From Streptomyces sp. P3 (GTDB lineage: Bacteria; Actinomycetota; Actinomycetes; Streptomycetales; Streptomycetaceae), in contig JAFEKX020000001.1 in the NCBI GenBank assembly GCA_016893485.2, positions 5,535,501 to 5,599,500 of the forward strand: a DNA stretch of 64,000 nucleotides, written 5' to 3'. This document shows, piece after piece, positions 55,764 to 64,000 of the stretch. The notes beneath the pieces are model-generated. The model searched no databases. It saw only the letters and a list, made by a program, of their open reading frames with translations, and was not told the DNA's origin. How positions within the stretch are numbered: position 1 is the first letter of the stretch; every line of letters begins with the position of its first letter. The translations under genes and the position numbers were made by a program.

Positions 55764-56707
55764 GTGAGCATCCCCAGTACGTCGACCAACGCCCCCGCGG
55801 CCACCCCGGCCGCCGGCCCGACCGCCGACCTGGCCGTCACCCCCGGCCGCATGGGCTCGCTCGGGCCGGTGGGGCTGGTCCTGGCCGGCGGTATCTCGGT
55901 GCAGTTCGGCGGTGCGCTGGCGGTGACGTTGATGCCCAGGGTGGGGGCGCTGGGCGTGGTGACGCTGCGGTTGCTGGTGGCCGGTAGTAGTTCTGCTCGT
56001 GGTCTGCCGACCCAGCGTGCGGGGTCACTCGCGGGCGGACTGGAGCACGGTCGTCGTCTTCGGCATCACCATGGCCGCGATGAACGGCCTCTTCTACCAG
56101 TCGCTGGCCCGCATCCCCTGGGCCCCGCGGTGACCCTTGAGGTATTGGGCCCGCTCGCCCTCTCCGTCCTGACGTCCCGGCGCGCGTTGAACGCGGTCTG
56201 GGCGGGTCTTGCCCTGGCGGGCGTCTTCCTCCTCGGCGGCGGTGGCTTCAGCAGCCTGGACCCGGCGGGCGTGGCCTTCGCGCTGGGCGCCGGCGCGATG
56301 TGGGCCACGTACATCATTTTCAGCGCTCGTACGGGGCGTCGCTTTCCGCAGGCCGACGGGTTGGCGCTGGCGATGGTTGTGGCGGCGGTGGCGTTCCTGC
56401 CGCTCGGTGTCGTGGAGTCAGGCACGAAGCTCCTGAACCCGGCGACCGTCGCCCTCGGATCCGCCGTGGCCGTGCTGTCCTCGGTCCTTCCCTACACCCT
56501 CGAACTCCTGGCCCTGCGCCGCCTCCCTCCTCCACCTTCGCCATCCTGATGAGCCTGGAACCGGCGGTGGCCGCTACGGCGGGCTTCCTGATCCTTCACC
56601 AGGCGCTGTCCGTTCCTGAGTCGATGGCTATCGCGCTGGTCATCGCGGCGAGCATGGGAGCGGTACGGACACAGGTGGGCCGGGGAAAGGCGAAAGTAGA
56701 GGCGTAG
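55764..56707 (+). CDS. EamA/RhtA-type drug/metabolite exporter (several frameshifts)
   Basis: GTG 55764 gives VSIPSTSTNAPAATPAAGPT; other starts upstream in frame are possible. About ten membrane helices: LGPVGLVLAGGISVQFGGAL, FGITMAAMNGLFYQSLARIP, AGLALAGVFLLGGGGFSSLD, VAFALGAGAMWATYIIFSAR, TVALGSAVAVLSSVLPYTLE, LEPAVAATAGFLILHQALSV. Frame is lost near 55985, 56035, 56125 and 56528. The family exports amino acids, homoserine lactones or purine-like drugs. The start region has GTTCACACACC at about 55676, of unknown meaning. It follows the ABC exporter by about 100 bases. Confidence 0.8.
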
Positions 56708-56874
56708 GTGACCGTAGGGCCACTCGCTTCCAGGCCAGTGTCGTGCTTCCGCGCCCTTTACTCGGGTCTCGCCATCCCGACACCGGCGAAGAAGCGGGCG
56801 GTCCGACGTTCACCCCGCAGCCCCGGATCACAGCAGCCCCCTCGGCGGCGCCCCACCCCCGGCATTTAATAATG

Positions 56875-56886
56875 CAAGCACGCTTG
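56875..56886. promoter_or_regulatory. palindrome CAAGC-AC-GCTTG, putative operator of the acyl-CoA operon
   Basis: A perfect inverted repeat lies 31 bases before the ATG at 56918 and directly after the AT-rich TTTAATAAT (56865-56873), a likely -10 region. TetR-type repressors of fatty-acid or leucine catabolism bind such sites, but the regulator itself is not in the window. Confidence 0.5.
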
Positions 56887-56917
56887 ATTGTTTCTGGCGC
56901 CCCTGCCATGCTCCCCC

Positions 56918-57709
56918 ATGTCCGATCCGACGCGCGTGTTCGACGATCTGCGTGAGGAGGGCGAGGAACTCGACCGGCTGGTAGCCGAGTTGGGCCCGGA
57001 AGGCTGGGCCCTTGAGACGCCCGCCGCACGCTGGACCGTCGCCCATCAGATCGCCCACCTGGCCTGGACCGACCACTCCGCCCTGCTTGCCGTGACGGAT
57101 CAGGAAGCGTTCCGTGGGCTGGTCGAGAAGGCGCTGGCCGCTCCCTCGACGTTCGTGGACGACGGGGCGGCGGAGGGCGCCGCGAAGCCACCCGGCCGGC
57201 TTCTCGACGACTGGCGGGCCGGGCGCGCGGCCCTGCTGGACGCCCTGTATGCCGCCCCACGGGGGCTCGATTCCCGTGGTACGGACCGCCCATGTCAGGT
57301 GCGTCCATGGCAACCGGGCGCCTTATGGAGACCTGGGCCCACGGGCAGGATGTCGCCGATGCGGTGGGCGTGGTGCGGCCCCCTACGGATCGGCTTCGGC
57401 ATGTGGTGCGTATCGGGGTGCGGGCCCGGGACTTCGCCTTCGGTGTGCGTGGGCTTCCCGCGCCGGGCGAGGAGTTCCGGATCGAACTCCGCGCCCCGTC
57501 GGGGAGTTGTGGAGCTACGGCCCCGAGGACGCTCCGCAGCGCGTCACCGGCCCCGCTCTGGACTTCTGTCTCCTCGTCACCCAGCGCGCGCACCGCGCCG
57601 ACCTCGCCGTGGAGGCGGTGGGGCCCGACGCCGACCGGTGGCTCGACATCGCTCAGGCCTTCGCGGGGCCGGCCGGTACCGGACGACCGCCGAAGGGGAG
57701 AGGCCATGA
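56918..57709 (+). CDS. TIGR03084-type mycothiol/metal-binding protein (frameshifts)
   Basis: ATG 56918: MSDPTRVFDDLREEGEELDR, LVAELGPEGWALETPAARWT, VAHQIAHLAWTDHSALLAVT, the TIGR03084 N-terminus with a metal His in QIAHLAWTDH. After breaks near 57285 and 57505 it continues MATGRLMETWAHGQDVADAV, RPPTDRLRHVVRIGVRARDF, ELWSYGPEDAPQRVTGPALD and FCLLVTQRAHRADLAVEAVG. The end, PPKGERP, overlaps the next ATG (ATGA). These proteins are found in actinobacterial acyl-CoA degradation operons and resemble maleylpyruvate isomerases; a mycothiol-linked role is inferred. First gene of the operon. Confidence 0.82.
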   Translation: MSDPTRVFDDLREEGEELDRLVAELGPEGWALETPAARWTVAHQIAHLAWTDHSALLAVTDQEAFRGLVEKALAAPSTFVDDGAAEGAAKPPGRLLDDWRAGRAALLDALYAAPRGLDSRGTDRPCQVRPWQPGALWRPGPTGRMSPMRWAWCGPLRIGFGMWCVSGCGPGTSPSVCVGFPRRARSSGSNSAPRRGVVELRPRGRSAARHRPRSGLLSPRHPARAPRRPRRGGGGARRRPVARHRSGLRGAGRYRTTAEGERP

Positions 57710-59401
57710 CCTCCACCGTCGCCCCTCTTCGGATCGGGAACGCCTCCGGTTTCTACGGCGACCGGTTCGACGCCCTGCGCGAGATGCTCACCGGGGACAG
57801 CTGGACGTCCTCACCGGTGACTATCTCGCCGAGTTGACCATGCTCATCCTCGGGCGGGACCGGCTGAAGGACCCCGGCGCCGGGTATGCCCGTACCTTCC
57901 TCAAGCAGTTGGAGGAGTGTCTCGGGCTCGCCCATGAGCGTGGGGTGCGGATCGTCACCAACGCCGGGGCTGAACCCCGCCGGACTCGCCGACGCCGTAC
58001 GGAAGTTGGCCGGTCGGCTCGGGGTTCCCGTGCGCGTCGCGCATGTCGAGGGGGACGATCTCGGCGCTCGGTATCCGGATGCCCTGGCCGCGCATGCCTA
58101 CCTCGGGGTTCGGGATCGCCGCCTGTCTTGAGGCGGGGGCCGACGTCGTGGTCACCGGGCGAGTGACCGACGCCGCGCTCGTCACCGGGCCCGCTGCCGC
58201 GCACTTCGGGTGGGGGCCGAGGAGTACGACCGGCTCGCGGGTGCCGTCGTCGCCGGGCATGTGCTGGAGTGCGGGACCCAGGCGACCGGTGGCAACTACG
58301 CCTTCTTCACCGAGCACCCGCCCGAGAAGCTTCGGCGGCCCGGCTTCCCGCTCGCCGAGGTGTACGAGGACGGCTCGTCCGTCGTCACAAAGCACCCCGG
58401 TACAGGGGGAGTTGTCGACGTCGGCACCGTCACCGCCCAGCTCCTCTACGAGACGCACGGCGCCCGGTACGCCGGACCCGACGTCACCGCTCGGCTCGAC
58501 ACCGTCCGGATCGGGGCGGACGGTGAGGATCGGGTTCGGATCGAAGGGGTGCGCGGGGAAGCGCCCCCGCGACCCTCAAGGTCGGGCTCAACCGGCTGGG
58601 CGGGTTCCGCAACGAGGTCACCTTCGTGCTCACGGGGCTGGACATCGAGCGCAAGGCCACTCTCGTGCGGGAGCAGCTGGACCTCGTGCTCCGCGAGGCC
58701 AAGTCGCGGCCGTCCAGCGTCCGTTGGGATCTCGCCCGGACCGATCACGCCGATGCCCCCACCGAGGAGACCGCCAGCGCGCTGCTGCGGCTCGTCGTGC
58801 GGGACGCCGATCAGGATGTCGTCGGGCGGTCCTGAGCGCCGCCGCCGTCGAACTCGCGCTCGCCAGCTACCCCGGCTTCCATGTGCTGACCCCACCTGGA
58901 AAGGGAGCGCCCTATGGCGTCTTCGATGACGTGTATGTCCCCATGGCGCCGTCGACCATGTGGCCGTCCTCCACGACGGGCGCCGGATTGCTGTGGCCCC
59001 GCCCCACGACACCCCTCGTACTGGACGACGTTCCTGAGCCGGCCCTCCCCGAGCCTCCGCCGGACGGGCCCACGGCGCGGGCGCCCCTCGGTCTGGTCGC
59101 CGGGGCCCGTAGCGGGGACAAGGGAGGCAACGCCAACGTGGGGGTCTGGGCGCGTACGGATGAGGCGTGGCGCTGGCTCGCCCATGCGCTGACCGTCGAG
59201 CGGTTCAAGCAACTGCTGCCGGAGACCGCCGAGTTGGAGGTGGCCCGGCATGTGCTGCCCAACCTCCGCGCCCTCAACTTCGTCGTCGTCGGGATCCTCG
59301 GCGAGGGTGTCGCCGCTCAGCATCGTTTCGATCCGCAGGCCAAGGCCCTTGGGGAGTGGCTGCGGTCCCGTCGTCTGGACATACCGGAGGTCCTCCTGTG
59401 A
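57706..59401 (+). CDS. atuA: AtuA-like (DUF1446) acyclic terpene utilisation protein (about six frameshifts)
   Basis: ATG 57706: MTSTVAPLRIGNASGFYGDR, FDALREML. Segments in shifting frames: LDVLTGDYLAELTMLILGRD, KQLEECLGLAHERGVRIVTN, AGGLNPAGLADAVRKLAGRL, GGFGIAACLEAGADVVVTGR, VTDAALVTGPAAAHFGWG, LECGTQATGGNYAFFTEHP, TLKVGLNRLGGFRNEVTFVL, and APLGLVAGARSGDKGGNANV, GVWARTDEAWRWLAHALTVE near the end. GSRSGDKG(G/S)N is diagnostic. AtuA takes part in catabolism of citronellol-like terpenes, but its reaction is unknown. Breaks near 57802, 57968, 58110, 58213, 58565 and 58832. Overlaps both neighbours (ATGA, GTGA). Confidence 0.85.
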
Positions 59402-60994
59402 CCGTCCTCCCGACCGCCTTGGACACCAACGGTCCCGACTACGCCGCCCATCGCGAGGCCATGCTCGCCAAGCTCGCCGACCTCGACGCCGAGCACGCGA
59501 AGGCCCTCGCGGGCGGCGGGCCGAAGTACGTCGAACGGCACCGCAAGCGCGGCAAGTTGCTCGCCCGCGAGCGCATCGAACTGCTCCTCGATCCCGACAC
59601 GCCCTTCCTCGAACTCTCCCCCGCTCGCCGCCTGGGGCAGCGACTACGCGGTCGGCGCCTCCCTCGTCACCGGCATCGGGGTGGTCGAAGGCGTGGAGTG
59701 CCTGATCACCGCCAACGACCCGACCGTGCGCGGCGGAGCCAGCAATCCCTGGTCGCTGAAGAAGGCCCTGCGGGCCAATGACATCGCCCTCGCCAACCGG
59801 CTGCCCTGCATCAGCCTCGTCGAGTCCGGGGTGCCGATCTGCCCTCCCAGAAGGAGATCTTCATCCCGGGTGGCGCCATCTTCCGTGATCTGACCCGGCT
59901 TTCGGCCGCCGGCATCCCGACGATCGCCGTCGTCTTCGGCAACTCCACCGCGGGCGGCGCCTACATCCCCGGCATGTCCGACCACGTGATCATGGTCAAG
60001 GAACGCGCGAAGGTCTTCCTCGGCGGGCCGCCCCTCGTGAAGATGGCCACCGGCGAGGAGAGCGACGACGAGTCCCTCGGCGGCGCCGAGATGCACGCGC
60101 GCGTCTCGGGCCTCGCGGACCACTTCGCCGTGGACGAGCAGGACGCGCTGCGGCAGGCCCGCCGCGTCGTCGCCCGCCTCAACCACCGCAAGGCGTACGG
60201 CGATCCGGGTCCGGCCGAGCCCCCAAGTATGACGAGGACGAGCTGCTCGGCATCGTCCCGGGGACCTGAAGACCCCCTTCGATCCCCGCGAGGTCGTCGC
60301 CCGCCTCGTCGACGCCTCCGACTTCGACGAGTTCAAGCCCCTCTACGGCACGAGCCTCGTCACCGGCTGGGCCACCCTGCACGGCTATCCCGTCGGCGTC
60401 CTCGCCAACGCCCAAGGGGTCCTCTTCAGCCAGGAGTCCCAAAAGGCCGCCCAGTTCATCCAGTTGGCCAACCAGCGCGACATCCCGCTGCTGTTCCTGC
60501 ACAACACCACCGGCTACATGGTCGGCAAGGAGTACGAGCAGGGCGGCATCATCAAACACGGCGCGATGATGATCAACGCCGTCAGCAACAGCCGCGTACC
60601 GCACCTCTCCGTCCTCATGGGTGCCTCGTACGGCGCCGGGCACTACGGCATGTGCGGTCGCGCCTACGACCCCCGCTTCCTGTTCGCCTGGCCCAGCGCC
60701 AAGTCCGCCGTCATGGGCCCCCAGCAGCTCGCCGGGGTGCTCTCGATCGTCGCCCGGCAGTCGGCCGTGGCGAAGGGGCAGCCCTACGACGAGGACGCGG
60801 ACGCCGCGCTGCGCGCCATGGTGGAGCAGCAGATCGAGTCCGAGTCCCTGCCGAAGTTCCTGTCGGGGCGGCTGTACGACGACGGCGTCATCGACCCGCG
60901 CGACACCCGCACCGTCCTCGGCCTGTGTCTGTCCGCCATCCACACCGCGCCCTACGAGGGCGCGCGCGGTGGCTTCGGCGTCTTCCGGATGTGA
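59398..60994 (+). CDS. acyl-CoA carboxylase carboxyltransferase subunit, methylcrotonyl/geranyl-CoA type (frameshifts)
   Basis: GTG 59398 overlaps the atuA stop. Sequence: VTVLPTALDTNGPDYAAHRE, GGGPKYVERHRKRGKLLARE, SDYAVGASLVTGIGVVEGVE, TVRGGASNPWSLKKALRAND, SQKEIFIPGGAIFRDLTRLS, VFGNSTAGGAYIPGMSDHVI, FLGGPPLVKMATGEESDDES. The C-terminal half has LHNTTGYMVGKEYEQGGIIK, MGASYGAGHYGMCGRAYDPR and MGPQQLAGVL. The pattern is of the methylcrotonyl-CoA or geranyl-CoA carboxylase beta subunit. It transfers CO2 from carboxybiotin to a branched unsaturated acyl-CoA. Breaks near 59625, 59842, 60223 and 60265. Intact active-site oxyanion-hole glycines. Confidence 0.88.
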
Positions 60995-61002
60995 GGGATC
61001 AC

Positions 61003-62850
61003 GTGATTTCGACAGTACTGGTCGCCAACCGGGGCGAGATCGCCTGCCGGGTCTTCCGTACCTGCCGTGAGCTGGGCATCCGTACGGTCGCCGTGCACTC
61101 GGACGCCGACGAGCACGCGCTGCACACACGCCTGGCCGACGCGGCGGTACGGCTGCCGGGGTCGACACCCCAGGAGACCTATCTGCGGGGGAGTTGATCG
61201 TGAAGGCGGCCGTCGCGGCAGGCGCCGACGCCGTCCACCCCGGCTACGGCTTCCTCTCCGAGAACGCCGACTTCGCCCGCGCCGTCCTGGCCGCCGGCCT
61301 GGTCTGGATCGGCCCCCCGCCCGAGGCGATCGAGGCCATGGCCTCCAAGACCCGCGCCAAGGAACTCATGGGCATCCCCTCCCTGGACCGTGTCACCGAG
61401 AACGACCTACCGGTCCTGGTGAAGGCGGCGGCGGGCGGTGGCGGACGCGGCATGCGAGTCGTACGCCAACTAGCGGATTTGGAAGCTGAGTTGACGGCAG
61501 CAGCCCGAGCCGAGGCGACCAGTGCCTTCGGCGACGGCGAGGTCTTCGTCGAGCCGTACGTCGAGGGCGGCCGACACGTCGAGGTGCAGATCCTCGCCGA
61601 CACCCACGGCACCGTCTGGTCCCTCGGCACCCGGGACTGCTCCCTCCAACGCCGTCACCAGAAGGTGATCGAGGAGTCCCCGGCACCGGGCCTCACCGAC
61701 CAACTGGCGCAAGAGCTGAGCGACTTGGCCATCCGGGCCGCCCGCGCAGTCGCCTACGAGGGCGCCGGAACCGTCGAGTTCCTCATCTCCCCGGACAACA
61801 AGGCCCACTTCCTGGAGATGAACACCCGCCTCCAGGTCGAACACCCCGTCACAGAAGCCGTGTTCGGCATCGACCTGGTGGCCCTGCAACTACGCGTGGC
61901 GGAGGGCGAGCCCTTGAGAGCGACCCCCGCGCCCGCAAGGCCACGCCGTGGAGGCCCGCCTCTACGCCGAGGACCCGGCCACCGACTGGACCCCCAGACC
62001 GGCACCCTGCACCGCCTCGCCGTTCCCAACGGCGTCCGCCTGGACACGGGTTACACCGACGGCGACGGGATCGGCGTCCACTACGACCCCATGCTCGCCA
62101 AGGTCGTAGCCCACGCCCCCACCCGCGCCGAGGCCCTCCGCAAACTCGCCGGAGCCCTGGACCGGGCGACGATCCACGGCCCGGTCACCAACCGCGCCCT
62201 CCTCGTGAACTCCCTGCGCCACAAGGAGTTCACGACGGCCCACATGGACACGGGCTTCTACGACCGCCACCTCCCGGACCTCACCCACCGGACCCCGACC
62301 CGCACGCCCCCTCGCCGCGGCCCTGGCCGACAGCCACGCCCGCTCCCGCTTCGGAGGAGCCTGGCGCAACGTGCCGTCCCAGCCCCAACTGAAGCGCTAC
62401 GCCATGGCAGGCGAGGAGTACGAGGTCCAGTACCGCCACACGAGGACGGGCCTGACGGCGGACGGGGTGCGCGTAGTACACGCCGATGCGCGCCTCGTCG
62501 TACTCGAAGTTGACGGTGTGCAGAGGAAGTTCGAGGTTGCGACCTACGGCGACGGCCAGGTGTACGTCAACGCGACGACCCTGACAGCCCTGCCTCGCTT
62601 CCCGGATCCGACAGCCCAGTTGGCCCCGGGGTCCCTCATCGCCCCCATGCCGGGCACGGTGGTGAGAGTCGCCGAGGGCCTGACGGTAGGAGCCCAAGTA
62701 GCAGCAGGTGCCCCCTTGTTGTGGCTGGAGGCGATGAAGATGGAACACAAGATCACAGCCCCGGTAACGGGCAGACTCACGGTCCTCCATGCCGGTTTGG
62801 GTCACCAGGTACAGGTCGGAGCTCTCTTGGCGGTAGTAGAGCCCACCTGA
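61003..62850 (+). CDS. acyl-CoA carboxylase biotin-containing subunit (biotin carboxylase + BCCP; frameshifts)
   Basis: GTG 61003: VISTVLVANRGEIACRVFRT, CRELGIRTVAVHSDADEHAL; after a break near 61193, ELIVKAAVAAGADAVHPGYG, FLSENADFARAVLAAGLVWI. Biotin-carboxylase motifs: KAAAGGGGRGMRVVRQLADL (ATP grasp loop), GTRDCSLQRRHQKVIEESPA, FLEMNTRLQVEHPVTEAVFG. A few residues are missing after KELM (about 61372), where most relatives have AGVP. The BCCP domain is LIAPMPGTVVRVAEGL and LLWLEAMKMEHKITAPVTG with the biotinyl Lys in EAMKMEH. Breaks near 61930 and 62310. Partner of the carboxyltransferase at 59398; spaced 8 bases from it. Confidence 0.9.
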
Positions 62851-62851
62851 A

Positions 62852-62912
62852 AGGGGCGCGGGACCGTGTCGACATGCGGCTACCGCCGCGCGAGCGCGAC
62901 CAGCCACGACGA
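62852..62912 (+). repeat. GGGGCGCGGG...CGCGACCAGCC dispersed repeat
   Basis: Directly after the carboxylase stop the DNA reads AAAGGGGCGCGGGACCGTGT, CGACATGCGGCTACCGCCGC and GCGAGCGCGACCAGCCACGA. It is a copy of the repeat at 31336-31450 (opposite orientation) and a relative of that at 23899-23940. It fills most of the 71-base gap before the next gene. Confidence 0.65.
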
Positions 62913-62921
62913 AGGAGCCAC

Positions 62922-64000
62922 ATGCCCACCACCGAATCCGAAGAACACAAGTCCCTACGCCAAGCCGTCTCCGCCCTCGGCAAACGCCACGGCCGCGACT
63001 ACGACAGAGGGCAACTCTGGTCCGACGCGGCCAAGCTGGGCTATCTCGGCGTCAACCTGCCGGAGGCATACGGCGGCGGAGGCGGCGGCATCTCCGAACT
63101 CTCCATCGTCCTGGAGGAGTTGGGCGCGGCCGGCTGCCCCCTGCTGATGATGGTCGTGTCCCCGGCGATCTGCGGAACGGTCATCGCCCGCTTCGGCACG
63201 GAGGCCCAAAAACAGACGTGGCTCCCCGCGTTGGCCGACGGCACCCGAACGATGGCCTTCGGCATCACAGAACCGGACGCGGGCTCCAACAGCCACCGCA
63301 TCACCACCACGGCGAGAAAAGACGGCACGGACTGGCTCCTCACCGGCCGCAAGGTCTTCATCTCCGGCGTGGACCTGGCCGACGCGACCCTCATAGTCGG
63401 CCGCACCGAAGACTCCCGAACAGGCCGCCTCAAGCCCTGCCTGTTCATCGTCCCGCGAGACGCACAGGGCTTCACCCGCCGCCGGATAGACATGGAACTC
63501 CAGGCGTCGGAGAAGCAGTTCGAGCTGACCCTGGACGACGTACGACTCCCGGCGGACGCCCTGGTCGGAGACGAGGACGCAGGCCTGCTGCAACTCTTCG
63601 CCGGTCTCAACCCCGAACGCATCATGACCGCCGCCTTCGCGATCGGCATGGGCCGCTACGCACTGGCCCGAGCGATCGAGTACGCCCGCGACCGCACCGT
63701 GTGGGACGCCCCGATCGGCGCCCACCAGGCGATCGCGCACCCCCTCGCCCAGGCCCACATCGACCTCGAACTCGCCCGCCTGATGATGCAGAAGGCCGCG
63801 TACCTCTACGACGCCGGTGACGACGTCGGTGCGGGCGAGGCCGCCAACATGGCCAAGTACGCCGCCGGTGAGGCGTGCGTGCGGGCCGTCGACCAGTCCG
63901 TGCACACCCTCGGCGGCAACGGCCTCACGCGCGAGTTCGGCCTCGCCTCGTTGATAACTGCCGCGCGCGTGGCTCGTATCGCTCCGGTGAGCCGGGAGAT
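62922..64000 (+). CDS. acyl-CoA dehydrogenase (3' end beyond the window)
   Basis: ATG 62922 behind GAAGGAG; 359 codons without a break up to the edge. MPTTESEEHKSLRQAVSALG, KLGYLGVNLPEAYGGGGGGI, MAFGITEPDAGSNSHRITTT (FAD and substrate contact), LTGRKVFISGVDLADATLIV, LNPERIMTAAFAIGMGRYAL and HTLGGNGLTREFGLASLITA, ARVARIAPVSREI. A segment of about ten residues near 62999 is shorter than in most relatives. It should oxidise a branched acyl-CoA to the enoyl-CoA in the same pathway as the carboxylase and AtuA. The true end is not in this window. Confidence 0.9.
   Translation, partial: MPTTESEEHKSLRQAVSALGKRHGRDYDRGQLWSDAAKLGYLGVNLPEAYGGGGGGISELSIVLEELGAAGCPLLMMVVSPAICGTVIARFGTEAQKQTWLPALADGTRTMAFGITEPDAGSNSHRITTTARKDGTDWLLTGRKVFISGVDLADATLIVGRTEDSRTGRLKPCLFIVPRDAQGFTRRRIDMELQASEKQFELTLDDVRLPADALVGDEDAGLLQLFAGLNPERIMTAAFAIGMGRYALARAIEYARDRTVWDAPIGAHQAIAHPLAQAHIDLELARLMMQKAAYLYDAGDDVGAGEAANMAKYAAGEACVRAVDQSVHTLGGNGLTREFGLASLITAARVARIAPVSRE

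Noticed and set aside
1..64000. Programmed ribosomal frameshifting as explanation for split genes
   Set aside because: Breaks are in unrelated genes and always at G/C runs with no slippery heptamer or conserved structure; sequencing error is simpler.
1..64000. CRISPR array, tRNA, rRNA, insertion sequence or prophage
   Set aside because: No regularly spaced short repeats with unique spacers, no tRNA-like fold or CCA end, no transposase or phage structural protein was recognised.

Overview
High-GC actinobacterial chromosome, almost certainly a Streptomyces. Evidence: third-position G/C bias throughout, many GTG starts, mycothiol-type (DinB-like) proteins, the futalosine menaquinone pathway (mqnB, mqnD), a conservon (cvnA-D) with two P450 genes, DUF3027, DUF2771 and DUF2530 proteins, an XRE/DUF5753 + DUF397-like regulator set, a CebR operator, and intergenic repeats of a kind common in Streptomyces. 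Gene content resembles, from memory, the S. coelicolor SCO4310-SCO4385 neighbourhood (cold shock/mqnD/mqnB, later serC, later an acyl-CoA carboxylase cluster), so this is core chromosome rather than a mobile island.

Layout. 1-13 kb: mycothiol-type proteins, HD protein, cutC, a HelD/HelR-like RNA-polymerase-binding ATPase, bacterial XPB helicase, NUDIX hydrolase, a helicase-associated protein, a ~110-bp tandem repeat array, a membrane protein, HAD phosphatase, small membrane protein, cold-shock protein. 13-18 kb: mqnD, mqnB, DUF2771 lipoprotein, MFS permease, DUF3027 protein. 18-24 kb: Uma2 protein, a ~1050-residue sacsin/Hsp90-like ATPase, two tandem secreted paralogues. 24-33 kb: P-type ATPase, DUF2530, NCS2 permease, small DNA-binding protein, MarR plus MFS exporter, thpR, aldo/keto reductase, second Uma2. 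33-43 kb (most accessory part): sulfotransferase pseudogene, SGNH hydrolase, propeller-like surface protein, CebR-box cellulase (GH5-CBM2), a divergent DUF397-like/DUF6879/XRE regulator set, an orphan transmembrane terpene cyclase, secreted protein, serC. 44-50 kb: conservon cvnABCD with CYP157-like and CYP154-like P450s on the minus strand. 50-56 kb: FAD/Fe-S oxidoreductase, decayed metallophosphoesterase, a 43-residue Pro/Lys microprotein with phased upstream repeats and a strong terminator, an ABC exporter, a DMT exporter. 56-64 kb: a translationally coupled operon (TIGR03084 protein, AtuA, carboxyltransferase, biotin carboxylase/BCCP, acyl-CoA dehydrogenase) for branched or terpenoid acyl-CoA catabolism, cut by the window edge.

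Reading caution. More than half of the genes, including serC and all four cvn genes, are broken by apparent one-base losses, nearly always inside G or C runs, with the correct protein resuming in another frame. I read this as homopolymer error in the source assembly, not biology, and give each such gene as one feature with the breaks noted. A few genes (sulfotransferase, metallophosphoesterase, GNAT remnant) lack internal or terminal domains and look truly decayed.

No rRNA, tRNA, CRISPR array, insertion sequence or prophage gene was seen. The best candidates for undescribed biology are the Pro/Lys microprotein next to the ABC exporter, the orphan terpene cyclase, the ~110-bp repeat array, and two short hairpin elements inserted inside coding sequences.
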